Assembly: GCA_029747015.1 (NCBI GenBank)
Contig: JAKOGI010000416.1
Location: forward strand, 420,001 to 484,000
Length of the DNA: 64,000 nucleotides
Origin: Carnegiea gigantea
Taxonomy: Eukaryota > Streptophyta > Magnoliopsida > Caryophyllales > Cactaceae
Direction of reading: 5' to 3'
Shown: positions 1 to 10,050 of the stretch, one piece after another
Layout of the letters: every line of letters begins with the position of its first letter
Numbering within the stretch: the stretch's first letter is position 1
Notes under the pieces: generated by a model
Seen by the model: only the letters and a program-made list of their open reading frames with translations
The model's database searches: none
Told to the model about the DNA's origin: nothing
Translations under genes and position numbers: made by a program

Positions 1-1073
1 AATTCACTCCAGGCCATGAGTGCTACGACAGCTTCTTCTTCTTCAGAGGCCTCATCGTCTTCCGTAGTGTCACCCTAAGCCGCCAGCATTGCCTTTAAGA
101 ATCGCCTCGCAGAACTGTTCCCAAACTGTTTTCTGCCTTGTTCTCGGAACTGTTATGTCTCCTATTCTTCATTCAGTAGAGGGCAGTTCTTCACAATGTG
201 GTCATGTTTGCCACACTTGAAGCACCTAGTGAACTGCTCTCGTTCATTGCTTATGGGCTTGCTGAAGTTCTTCTTTTTGGAGTTCTCCTTGGCCTTCTTG
301 AAGAACTTCTTGAATTTTCGGGTGATCATGCCCATTTCTTCCTCATCAAGGTCCGAGCTATCCTCCTCCAAGACCTTTAGAGCAATGCCTCGGTCCTTTT
401 TGATCTCCTCTTTTTGTTGAGAATTTCTACTAAGCTCATATGTTTAGAGATTGCCAATAAGTTCATCCAAGGAGATTTTCTTCATATCCTTGGCCTCTTG
501 AATGGCCGTGACTTTAGCTTCCCATGACTGTGGCAAAAATCGTAGGATTTTCCTCACCAATTCCTCAGTGGTGAAGGACTTTCCTAATGATTTTAGCTCA
601 TTAGTAATATGAGTGAAGCTGGTATACATCTCCATCACCGTTTCTTTATCATCCATTTCAAATAGCTCATACTTTCTCATAAGAAGCTCAATTCTTGATT
701 ACTTCACTTGATTTGTGCCTTCATGAGCTACTTGGAGGGCATCCCAAATCTCTTTGGCTGAATTGCACTCAGAAATGCAAGTGTACTCATCAGGACTAAG
801 GCCAAAATACAAGAGTTTTTTGGCCTTTGCATTCTTTTCCGTCATCTTAAAATCTTCGGCATTGAATTCCTGAGGCTCCTTGGGAACCATATTCCCATCT
901 TCGATTGCCTTTTTGGGAATGAGTGGACCATTCTTGATAATCATCCATAACTCATAATCATCAGCTTGAACATAGTTTTCCATGCGATTCCTCCACCAAC
1001 TATAATGTTGACCATTAAAGTATGATGGTCGAGTCATAGATTGACCCTCAAGCATTCCTTGTGGTGTACTCAT
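1..1073 (-). pseudogene. Sirevirus-type copia gag, left tandem copy, truncated by window edge
   Basis: This is the gag start of a second Sirevirus lying head-to-tail with the element at 1130-11508. It reads leftward from an ATG at 1071-1073. The protein has the copia gag core (GQHYSWWRNRMENYV near residue 22, then a helix-rich UBN2-like region) and a zinc knuckle of intact CX2CX4HX4C form, CFKCGKHDHIVKNC, around 190-235. The reading frame is constant but interrupted: a TAA at about 696 where the right copy has CAA (Gln), a TAA at 444-446 that the right copy shares, and stops near 162. Gag would package element RNA in cytoplasmic particles; this copy cannot make full-length protein. The rest of the element is outside the window. 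The family call rests on the close match to the right copy and on Sirevirus-like gag sequence. Confidence 0.85.
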
Positions 1074-1115
1074 CTTCTAGGATATCGCAAGGTGTTAGCC
1101 TTTAAATGAGAACCT

Positions 1116-1127
1116 GCTCTGATACCA
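1116..1127 (-). other. Primer-binding site of the left tandem Sirevirus
   Basis: On the minus strand this reads TGGTATCAGAGC, the usual plant copia primer site complementary to the 3' end of initiator methionine tRNA. It lies two bases from the LTR end at 1130. Its presence on the left side of this LTR shows that the LTR also serves as the 5' LTR of an element running off the left edge. Confidence 0.9.
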
Positions 1128-1129
1128 CC

Positions 1130-2591
1130 TGATAGTTTTGAGAGTACACGAACACAAGAGGGGGGGTGAATTGTGTTGGCCGATTTTTCAGAGTTTCTGG
1201 AAACACCCTTAAGAGCAGTTCGGATAGAGTGTTTGCAGTGAACCAGAAACGGAATAACAGCGGAAAGTAAACAAAATGCACACGGTGTTTTTACGTGGAA
1301 AACACTTCTGGCCCAACTGAGGTGAAAAACCACGACCTACACCTGTAGGATTTTCACACACTTCCACCATACGGGCCAAATATGTTACAGAAGTAACCTA
1401 CACTGTTACAAATATAACATTCACGTAACCGTCTACCCCAAGACAAGTTACACCACGTTCAAAGTCTCCCTAAACTGGGACACACTCAATTCTCACTGAT
1501 AAAAAGAGAAAATGAAATGAACACCTTACTTTAAGTGCTTCTAAATAAGCGGGTGTAAGGTACAATTGAGCGCCTAGTATACCAATGAAGAAGATTTGAC
1601 TTTTGCATACACTTTGAAGGTTTTTCTTTCTGAAAATATGACTCACAAAGCACGTTTTAATCCCTTGAAAAACCGTGAGCAATGCTGAGGTAGAAGGGTT
1701 TCTTAAATAAGAGAGTATAAGTGGGACAAAACAATATTAAATTTTTATGTGTTTGTGCCGCAAGACTTGGTAACTCACCCACTAACAGCTTGAGCCGCAA
1801 GGATAAATGAGTACCATAAATTTCCAACAGCCAAGCCCGCAATTTTCTCCACCTGTTAGCCACATTCTAAAAATAGGAGTTGTTTTACTTGGTGAAAAAT
1901 TTACCCTAAAAAGTAGGCTAAAAACTCTCCACAATATTTTTTTTCAAAGCCAAAAATAACTCTTTTGGACTCAACGGCTACAGAAGGTATATCTCAGACA
2001 CTTCAAAAATGCTAGCCCAAAAATCAAGGGAAAAAACGTGAAATTCAGTTTTGGTTTAAAAACACTCTGAACCCTGTTCCCAGAACTGGTCTGAGATAGT
2101 GTTCTGAGATATCTCAAAAACCATTCAAAGTAAATGTTAAATCAAAAACTTCTAATTGGTATAGCAACAAGAATCTAAGAAAATAAAATAAGTACCAAAC
2201 CAATGACTCTTGTTAATCAGTTGGACAGCTTGTATATGATTTGACTTGTCGCTTCAAATGCTTTGACGCTTCTCAGAACTGTTCCTTAAGCTGTTCTGAA
2301 GTACTCTATATTCTTTGATGCTCCTTGGGTCCTTTCCAGTCAGCTGCTCTGAAGAACTGTTTCTAGAACTATTCTAAAACGAAGTTTCTGAAATACATGT
2401 ACTTTTCAGCAACTGTTCTAAGACACTGTTCTCAAATGCTTATTAATCAAGCAAGATATTTCAAAAATATTTTCCGGATCCTGTCAACAACACATAACTC
2501 AAGTACAACCATATAGAGCATTACATTTGTGTTTGTTATCATCAAAACCTTATACAAGTATGAGGTCAACAATTTCCCAATAGGGTAAACA
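1130..2591 (-). repeat. Sirevirus LTR shared by two tandem elements
   Basis: This 1462-bp LTR has TG/CA ends and matches 10051-11508 throughout. On the minus strand it begins TGTTTACCCTATTG and ends CTCAAAACTATCA. A polypurine tract abuts its right side and a primer-binding site abuts its left side, so it is at once the 3' LTR of the element to the right and the 5' LTR of the element to the left. It differs from the other LTR by scattered substitutions and small indels, so the pair is not recent. Confidence 0.9.
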
Positions 2592-2606
2592 ATTTCCTCC
2601 TTTTTG
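2592..2606 (-). other. Polypurine tract next to the Sirevirus 3' LTR
   Basis: On the minus strand this is CAAAAAGGAGGAAAT immediately before the LTR start TGTTTACC. It is the expected plus-strand priming site for reverse transcription and fixes this LTR as the 3' LTR of the element to the right. Confidence 0.8.
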
Positions 2607-3226
2607 ATGATGACAAACCAAATGACCATATTGACATAAAAGGCGAAAGTAAGTTAGTGCCAAACAGTCAACCCATAAAAGAGAAAAAATTTTAAGAAGT
2701 CAACTTAATCCAAGGTAATCTAAAACAATCATGGTCATGCCCATCTGCCCCCTTTTGACATCATCGAAAAAGGGTGGTCAGATCAAACAGAGAGAATTAG
2801 GGTGTTTACAATAGCCACCACTTGGGTAATGGAGGAAAACAGCCTGCGATACACTCAAGTATATGATACGTTAATGATATTGGCCATCCGAGTCACGCAC
2901 AAACAAATAACAACAAGAAGACAAGCATGGCACAGCATTAAAGCAGATCCAACCAAGATTAGCATAAACAATTGTCAGTCAAAAAGCACAATCAGATAGT
3001 GAAAGACAGTTGTTAAGAATAGGGTGGAGAATAAGAGTAAAAACAGGGAATAGAATAGGCCAAGGAACAGGGGGCCGAAACCGGTTCAGGAAGGAGGAGA
3101 GGACAGTTGGGCCGTGAGGGCAGTGATGGCAGATAGTAGATCCTCATGGCGCTTGGCATTCAGAGCCTTCTCCTCGGCAAGAGCCACCTTGACCTTAGAG
3201 ATCTCATCCTTCAGCAAGTTTTGGTC
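2607..3226 (-). other. Sirevirus 3' untranslated region
   Basis: This stretch lies between the extra ORF and the polypurine tract. No coding potential is apparent. It is purine-rich on the plus strand near 3000-3100 and holds nothing else I recognise. Confidence 0.5.
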
Positions 3227-5127
3227 CTAGAGCAAAGTATTCAGGGAAGTGCCACTGGAGGAAGAGCCAGGAACAGGGGTGAAGGGTATTCGGGGCCCCT
3301 GTTCAAAACCAGCAGTCTCACCTTTTGCAATCTTAAAGCCACAACTGATCAGGGTGCTACTACCTATATCATCTGTCACTTGCACCCCTACCTTCTCCTG
3401 TAAAGAAATCCCAAAGTGCCCAAATGCCGAGGTCAGGAGAAAACCATACCCTAGTTCATGTTTCCTAGCCGTGTTTGCAATACGGTAGATGTGACTGATC
3501 GTGATGGCCGGTAGGTTGATCTGCTCCCCTCGGTCCAGGAGATCAGTATGGCACTGGTCCATTGCATCCGCAAGATTACGCCCTTGGCCCTGGGGGATGA
3601 TGTTTTTGACGATAAACCAGAAGAGCAACCGGTGAGAAGATGTCATCTCCCTTTTCTTGACTGACTGGGGTGTTTTCAAACCTGGTTGTTGACTCAATCT
3701 TTGAGTCAAGTGGAGCAATCTCTCAGCTCCGAGCATTGTCTTGTCTTCCCTCACATACACCCCAAAGCCCATAGCAGGAACTCCTAAGATTTCCCCCAAT
3801 TCCTTAGCATTGAACCGCAATCTTTTCCCATTGACCACACTTGTCACCACACCATTTGTGACATTGCAATTGGCATAGAATTCTGCCAAATCAGGTACTG
3901 AACACCCTCTCTAGGTGTTTACAAAGAGGTCTAACCAACCCTGGGCTTTAAGTTTATCCAAGAACATCTCTAGGCCCTGATCCTGAAAATAAGCAACTTT
4001 TACAATTTTGCCTCGTACCACACTCCTTTAGAGAAAATGGGCAACTTTGGCTGCTGTGGTCATGGTTGTTTTGACTTTCTTGGATTTGGGCTCATCAGAC
4101 TTGGCGTCTACAGGCATCTATTAGGGCACCTGTTCGGAAGCAGCCTTTCTCTTTGATGAGGCTCTTTTGGAGGAAGGCTTCTCTGATGGAGTGGAGGCAG
4201 GCACCTGTTTGGAAGCCTGTTCGGCAGGAGCTTTCCCTTTGTCTTTGGCTGCTGTGTTATCAGGGGAGGAAACAATCTCCTCAATTTCTAATTCTTCAAG
4301 CGCCTGTTCTGTTCTGGCACTTGTTCTGAAACAGCTTTCCTTTTGGTTGGAGTGTTCTGGGTTTTTTCTGAAGGAGGCTGGGTGGATTTCTTGGTAGATT
4401 TAGCAGAGGGTTTTGTAGTAGGTGGTTTAGTTACTTCTTTTGGCTAAGAAGAGATAGAGGGTGAACTAGAACTGCGGGTTCGAGGTCTACGAACAGGTGA
4501 GGAAACAGGTTTGGAAGTGGTGGTTTTAAATTGACGTCTAGGGCCCCATTCAATCGGTCTAGTTTTCTGGAAGGGCTGAGGTTGGAGAACCTTTATGGTT
4601 GAATCGGACCCATCATTGTTAGTCTCCTCAAGATCTTCCACCCGATCCAAATTAATGACGGGGTCATCCAATCTGTCAAGAAAAACAGGCGCAGACCTCG
4701 TTCGGGCTTTACCCGATTTAGAACCAGGTTCAGGCACTGATTGAGTCGTGTCTACTTCAAAAATACTGTCAGACATAGTTTGAGCCACACTGGGTTCAAG
4801 AACACCCTTAGACACAGTTAATTCCACATTAGGCTCAAACAACACCAAATCCCATCCAAATTCGGGAGGAACATCACCCAGTTCCATCCCCATCGTACGT
4901 AAGTCTAGACTCTTCAAAAACCCAAAGATTGCAGAGATAATAGGCAAAGGGCGTAGAGAATTAAAACCCGTACCTCTGACCGGTTCTAGTGCTGCAGTCG
5001 CCGACAAGGGCAGAGATGGAGCAACCGGCGGAGACACTATGCGAGATCGCTTTGGCACCGGGCGTGGAGCTCGAGGCGATGATGGTCGTCGCTTGAAAGA
5101 GGAGTAGCCGCCGCGGGTCTTCACCAT
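3227..5127 (-). pseudogene. Extra ORF downstream of Sirevirus pol (plant transposon protein type)
   Basis: A second coding region starts 453 bases after the pol stop, in the position where Sireviruses such as SIRE1 carry an env-like ORF. It opens at 5127 with MVKTRGG and a basic, Pro/Ser/Arg-rich stretch, then acidic and low-complexity sequence to a stop at 4444-4446. The same frame continues as a Lys/Pro-rich tail to another stop near 4290. A second block at 3889-3227, in another frame, has a globular look (FNAKELGEILGVP, then TSSHRLLFWFIV) and resembles the domain annotated as putative plant transposon protein in many plant retroelements. I see no signal peptide or clear membrane segment, so I do not call it an envelope protein. 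At least one frameshift and several stops show decay. The family match is from memory. Confidence 0.6.
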
Positions 5128-5579
5128 TCTTGCTGGGTTTGAGAGAGAGAAGAGCTAGGGTTTTGAGTGTTGAAGGTAGAGAGAAGGAGAAGGAATCGAA
5201 CTTTTTAAGGGGAGAGGAAGAGAGACTTTCGGGATGTGGTGCCGAGAAGAAGGAGAAGTGGGAAATTTAAGTCTCCCAGCCGCTTCTTACTCGTGAAGGT
5301 GGAAGCGAAAATAAAGTCCAACAACTGAAAAAAAACTACCTGATTCACACAAAGTGAAAAACAGTGGCCATACCTGTTCTTTGGTGCTTGTTCTTGCTGT
5401 CAATTGTTCGGTAACATAGGACAACAAGGGCAATATCGTCATATCTCAACGATTGTCAGCAGGTTATAATCCCCACATGTGCTAATTCAAACACAGAAGT
5501 TGACTGCATCCAATGAATCAAGATGTTTGACCTGAAAAGCCTTTTAACTAGATAAGCATTGGGGGCTAATTAAGCATGC
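5128..5579 (-). other. Spacer between Sirevirus pol and the extra ORF
   Basis: No coding sequence is recognised. The part next to the ORF start (5128-5280) is rich in GAGA-type purine runs on the plus strand. It could hold a leader or splice acceptor for the downstream ORF, but nothing specific shows this. Confidence 0.4.
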
Positions 5580-6304
5580 TCAAGTTGTTTTAATTAAACC
5601 TAATTCAAATCTGTTCTTCTCAGACTGTTCTCTACTCAGTGCCTTAGTAAAAATATCAGCAATTTGCTTATTAGTGGCACAAAAATTTATTGAAACCAAG
5701 CCCTTTTCAACATTGTCTCTCAAAAAGAGATGACGAATGTCAATATGTTTAGCTCTTTTATGTTGACATGGGTTTTTAGAAATATTAATTGTACTTGTAT
5801 TATCACAAAACATGGGAATGCATCCCGTGTCAACACAAAAATCCTTGAGTTGTTGTCTTATCCACAACAGTTGAGCACAACAAGAAGCAGATGTAACATA
5901 TTCAGCTTCTTCTGTGGACATGGCAACTGAGTGTTGTTTCTTGGTTGCCCAAGATACCAAACAGGGTCCAAGAAAATGAGCCATACCTGAGGTGCTTTTT
6001 CTATCAACCAAGAAACATACACCTCTTCCTTTAGGTATCCGTTGAGGAATGCACTTTTGACGTCCATTTGGTATACCTTTATCTCCATGTGAGCTGCAAA
6101 AGTTACCAAAATGCGGATACCTTCAATCCTTGCAACGGGTGCAAAGGTTTCTTCGTAATCAATTCCCTCTTCTTGGTTGTACCCTTGAACCACTAGTCGA
6201 GCCTTGTTCCGAGTGACTATTCCGAACTCATCCAGCGTGTTTCGGAACACCCACTTGGTGCCGATGATTGATATGTTCTTTGGCCATGGTACAAGGTGCC
6301 ACAC
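5580..6304 (-). pseudogene. Sirevirus RT N-terminus joined to RNase H by internal deletion
   Basis: The upstream half (6304 to about 6020) is the start of a copia reverse transcriptase: [31 protein letters not shown] and [18 protein letters not shown]. Directly after EEVYV the sequence jumps to the RNase H block [13 protein letters not shown] in another frame, followed by STEEAEYV and the usual end ADIFTKAL, stopping at 5580. The intervening RT core with its YVDD catalytic motif, normally about 1 kb, is missing. The deletion point is near 6012-6024. The remnant cannot be a working polymerase. Confidence 0.85.
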
Positions 6305-6479
6305 CTTGTTCCTTTCAAACTGATGTAGCTCCTCTTGTATTGCAATAACCTAGTCAGAATCTACAAGAACTTCATGACCACTTTTTGGCTCAATGTCAGA
6401 GAGAAAAGCATAGAAAGCACAAAAGTTTTTAAGTTTAAATCTAGTTTGCACTCCTGTATGAATGTCAGATAAGATCTGG

Positions 6480-7438
6480 TCAAGGGGGTGCGAACTTTGG
6501 TGCTTCTAAGGTCGTGGAGTAAGTGGGTCCACAGACACGCTTTCTACTCTTGCTGGAATACTCGGTGAAACAGGTTCTGAACCTATTGTGGAGCCTGTTT
6601 CCACGGCCTGTTCTGGAGTCTGTTCTCAAATCTATTCGTGGAGAATTAGGTTGAGTGGGCTGGTTTTGTTCCGAAATGGGTTCAGCAGTGCTTCCCCCTG
6701 ATTGGTTTAAACCTTGCCTACCATCCATATTATCAGCTCGAGGACTTGGTTCACCTCCAGGAGACTTACCTTTCTTATGCATGGAATGAGTGAGCAATAA
6801 ATCTCTCCTTACAAGGCCCAGTTCGAACTCTGCATCCTGTGCATCATTCTCAACAAGGGAGTTATTTTCATCAAACAGCACATGCATACTCTCCTCAACA
6901 CACAAGGTTCGTTTGTTAAACACTTTGTATGCCTTACTGCGTGAGGAGTACCCCAAAAATATTGCCTCATCACTCCTTGGATCAAACTTTCCCAAGGCAT
7001 CCTTCCCATTATTATGCACATAACATTTGCAACCAAACACTCTCAAATGCATAATATTAGGTCTCCTACCTTTGAAAAGTTCGTAAGGAGTCTTGTTGAG
7101 AATGGGTCTAATCATACATCTATTGATAATGTAACAAGATGTATTTAATGCTTCCGCCCAAAAGTTTTTAGGAAGACCACTAGCAATAAGCATTGTTCTA
7201 ATTATGTCTTCTAGAGTACGATTTTTACGCTCTACCACCCCGTTCTGTTGGGGTGTTCTTGGAGCAGAAAAATTATGATCGACACCATGTTCATTACAAT
7301 AGTCAATAAAGCTCGAATTTCAAATTCTTTACCATGATCAGACCTTAAACAAACCAATGAGTGTCCTGCTCTCTTTTCAGTCCTTTCAAGAAACACAAGA
7401 AATTTTTCAAAAGTTTCATCTTTGGAAGCCAAAAACAA
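6480..7438 (-). pseudogene. Sirevirus integrase, frameshifted
   Basis: This part of pol carries the DDE integrase core. The second catalytic Asp is in LRSDHGKEF (about 7340) and the Glu in GVVERKNRTLED (about 7230). The first Asp lies upstream near 7535 in LHVDLCVP. A frameshift around 7250-7320 separates the two halves: the sequence before it shares the gag-pol frame, the sequence after it is shifted by one. Beyond the core is KTPYELFKGRRPNI and then a Ser/Pro-rich linker toward RT. Integrase would insert the cDNA copy into nuclear DNA. Confidence 0.85.
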
Positions 7439-7549
7439 GGTTCATGTGAAACGAGAGTAATCATCCACTATCACAACCACATACCTCTTCCCACCTCTAC
7501 TTGTGATCCTCATAGGAACACACAAATCAACATGTAGCATCTCAAGAGG

Positions 7550-8113
7550 TCAGGTAGTGCTAACACAATTTTTCAGTTTAAAAGAAGTTCTGACTTGTTT
7601 ACCCCTAACACAAGCATCACACATCTTGTCATCATTGTATTTGATGGAAGGTAGGCCGACTATTAGGTCTTTAGAAACAAATTTATTCAAAAGAGAGGGA
7701 CTCGCATGACCTAGTCTCTTGTGCAAAAGCATAACATCATCATTTAAAGCACTTAAACAAGTCAGATTATTTTGGGGAAGTGAAAGAATACACACTTTAT
7801 ACACATTTTTGTGTCGCTTCCCCCTCAACACAACATCTCCTGTATTGATATTGACAACCAAGCATTGTTTTGAAGAAAACACCACTAGGTTATCTTTATC
7901 ACACAGTTGGGACACACTTAGTAGATTATGTTGTAAACCATCCACAAGATATATATTGTCAATTGAATGGGAGAGTGACTGACCTATCTTACCTATACCG
8001 ACAATTGTCCCTGATTTGCCGTTTCTAAATGCCACACTCCCTCCATTAGAGGCTGTAAGTGAGAGGAAGTTTGATTTTTCACCAGTCATATGCCGTGAAC
8101 AACCACTATCCAC
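7550..8113 (-). pseudogene. Sirevirus aspartic protease and pre-integrase region
   Basis: The segment opens with DSGCSRHMTG, the copia protease active site, and continues through YLVDGLQHNLLSVSQL. The pre-integrase zinc-binding region follows, with LLHKRLGHAS and CDACVRGKQ supplying the HHCC ligands. It lies in the same frame as the gag pieces upstream, separated by stops at about 8115-8180, and a stop follows at 7550. In an intact element this would be an internal part of one gag-pol polyprotein. Confidence 0.88.
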
Positions 8114-8182
8114 ATACTACAGTTGGTTGTTTGCTGGGTTATTTGCACGATTGTTCCCTCTCACTTTAGCCTGCAAAATAAA

Positions 8183-8560
8183 TTAGGGGTTAGTTTTGGG
8201 GACCCAGATCCACCTGGGTCCCATTCCCTGAGACATGCAAATTTCATCTTTTCTAACCCATATTTGTTTTACATAAATCATGTTTCTTTCTATGGCATAC
8301 TTTCTTGAGGGACAAGCATAACGATAGTGACCTGTTTTACCACAGTGAAGACAAATAATATTTTCTTGTAGTCCCACATATTTTCTGTTTACTGGGTAAA
8401 CAGTTCGTTTAGTCACAAAACCTAGTCCCTTCTTATTCCGATTATGATGAGTATTCAGCCATTTAAGCGCTTCTGAGGAACTGTTCCAGCGCCTGTTTAC
8501 AGTGAGGTCAGCTTCGGCCTTTTTTAGCTTTTCAAGCAATTGGCTATTTTCACAGACCAA
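8183..8560 (-). pseudogene. Sirevirus gag-pol second zinc-knuckle segment
   Basis: This in-frame continuation of gag contains CLHCGKTGHYRYAC, an intact CX2CX4HX4C knuckle at about 8310-8352. The flanks are basic. One stop near 8572 separates it from the coiled-coil segment. A second knuckle ahead of the protease, besides the classical one in gag, is consistent with Sirevirus organisation. Confidence 0.75.
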
Positions 8561-8572
8561 GGACTCTATCCT

Positions 8573-8899
8573 TTATTTCGATTGAAGAGACTGACTTTCC
8601 AACTTTAAAAGATCAGTGTTAAACACTTTTTCTCTCACACTCAAGGTTTCTTTAAGCCTATCGAGGTCTTCATACAAAACAAGGGTCTCTTCATCCACTT
8701 TAAGTCTTTCATTTTTAAGGATCTCATTTGCATGTTCAAGCTTCCTGACATCTCTTTTTAAATCAGAACAAACATCTTTTAGCATGCAATTTTCAGCATT
8801 AATAGCATCACATTCATCCATCAACGTGAATAGCAATTCCTTAGGTTTTGTTTTGTTCAGACCACATACCTTTCCCTTGAGTTGGGATTGACTATCCAC
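8573..8899 (-). pseudogene. Sirevirus gag C-terminal coiled-coil segment
   Basis: This 108-residue stretch is rich in Leu, Glu and Lys with heptad-like spacing (for example LKRDVRKLEHANEILKNERL), so a coiled coil is likely. It is in frame with gag upstream, separated by one stop just above 8900, and with the second knuckle downstream. It probably mediates self-association of the polyprotein, by analogy with coiled coils reported in Sirevirus gag. Confidence 0.7.
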
Positions 8900-8917
8900 T
8901 GGCTCATCATCCGAATC

Positions 8918-9976
8918 TTATTCACTCCTAGCCATGAGTGCTACGATAACTTCTTCTTCTTCTTCAGAGGCCTCATCGTCTTCCATAGTGTCACCCCAAG
9001 CTGCAAGCATTGCCTTTGAGAATCGCCTTGCAGAACTGTTTCCAAACTGTTTTCTGCCTTGATCTCGGAATTGTTCTGTCTCCTGTTCTTCCTTCAGCAT
9101 AGGGCAGTTCTTCACAATGTAGTCATGTTTGCCACACTTGAAACACCCAGTGAACTGCTCTCGTTCATTGCTTCTGGGCTTGCTGAAGCTCTTCTTTTTG
9201 GAGTTCTCCTTGGCCTTCTGGAAGAACTTCTTGAATTTTCGGGTGATCATGCCCATTTCTTCCTCATCAACGTCTGAGCTATCCTCCTCCAAGACCTTTA
9301 GAGCAATGCCTCGATCCTTTTTGATCTCCTCTTTTTGTTGAGAATTTCTCCTAAGCTCATATGTTTAGAGATTGCCAATAAGTTCATCCAAGGAGATTTT
9401 CTTCATATCCTTGGCCTCTTGAATGGCAGTGACTTTAGCTTCCCATGACTGTGGCAAAAATCGTAGGATTTTCCTCACTAATTTCTCAGTAGTGAAGGAC
9501 TTTCCTAATGATTTTAGCTCATTAGTAATATGGGTGAAGCGGGTATACATCTCTATCACTGTGTCTTTATCATCCATTTCAAATAGCTCATACTTTCTCA
9601 TAAGAAGCTCAATTCTTGATTGCTTCACTTGATTTGTGCCTTCATAAGCTACTTGGAGGGTATCCCAAATCTCTTTGGCTGAATTGCACTGAGAAATACG
9701 AGTGTACTCATCAGGACCAAGGCCAAAATAAAAGAGTTTTTTGGCCTTTGCATTCTTTTTCATCATCTTAAAATCTTCGGCATTGAATTCCTGAGGCTCC
9801 TTGGGAACCATATTCCCATCTTTGATTGCCTTTTTGGGAATGAGTGGACCATTCTTGATAATCATCCATAACTCATAATCATCAGCTTGAACATAGTTTT
9901 CCATGCGATTCTTCCACCAACTATAATGTTGACCATTAAAGTATGGTGGTCGAGTCATAGATTGACCCCCATGCAT
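8918..9976 (-). pseudogene. Sirevirus gag, right copy
   Basis: Gag reads leftward with the usual copia core: GQHYSWWKNRMENYV near the start, AKEIWDTLQVAYEGT, then the RKYELFEMDD and KILRFLPQSWEAK region. A TAA at 9365-9367 breaks the frame at the same codon as in the left copy (444-446). The C-terminal part contains CFKCGKHDYIVKNC, in which Tyr replaces the zinc-binding His of the CX2CX4HX4C knuckle; the left copy keeps His. A Glu/Asp-rich tail follows. The start is uncertain because the left copy begins 31 codons further upstream. Confidence 0.87.
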
Positions 9977-10036
9977 TCCTTGTGGTGCACTTATCTTCTA
10001 GGATCTCTTAAGGTGTTAGCCTTTAAATGAGAACCT

Positions 10037-10048
10037 GCTCTGATACCA
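10037..10048 (-). other. Sirevirus primer-binding site
   Basis: The minus strand reads TGGTATCAGAGC, two bases inside the 5' LTR end at 10051. It is identical to the site at 1116-1127 and matches initiator-Met tRNA priming. Confidence 0.9.
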
Positions 10049-10050
10049 CC

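Noticed and set aside
3227..5127. Retroviral-type envelope gene in the Sirevirus
   Set aside because: The position fits, but there is no signal peptide, no membrane anchor and no cleavage motif that I can see; the sequence looks more like the plant transposon protein domain.
7503..9341. Plus-strand open frames opposite the Sirevirus gag-pol
   Set aside because: They are antisense shadows of recognised minus-strand domains.
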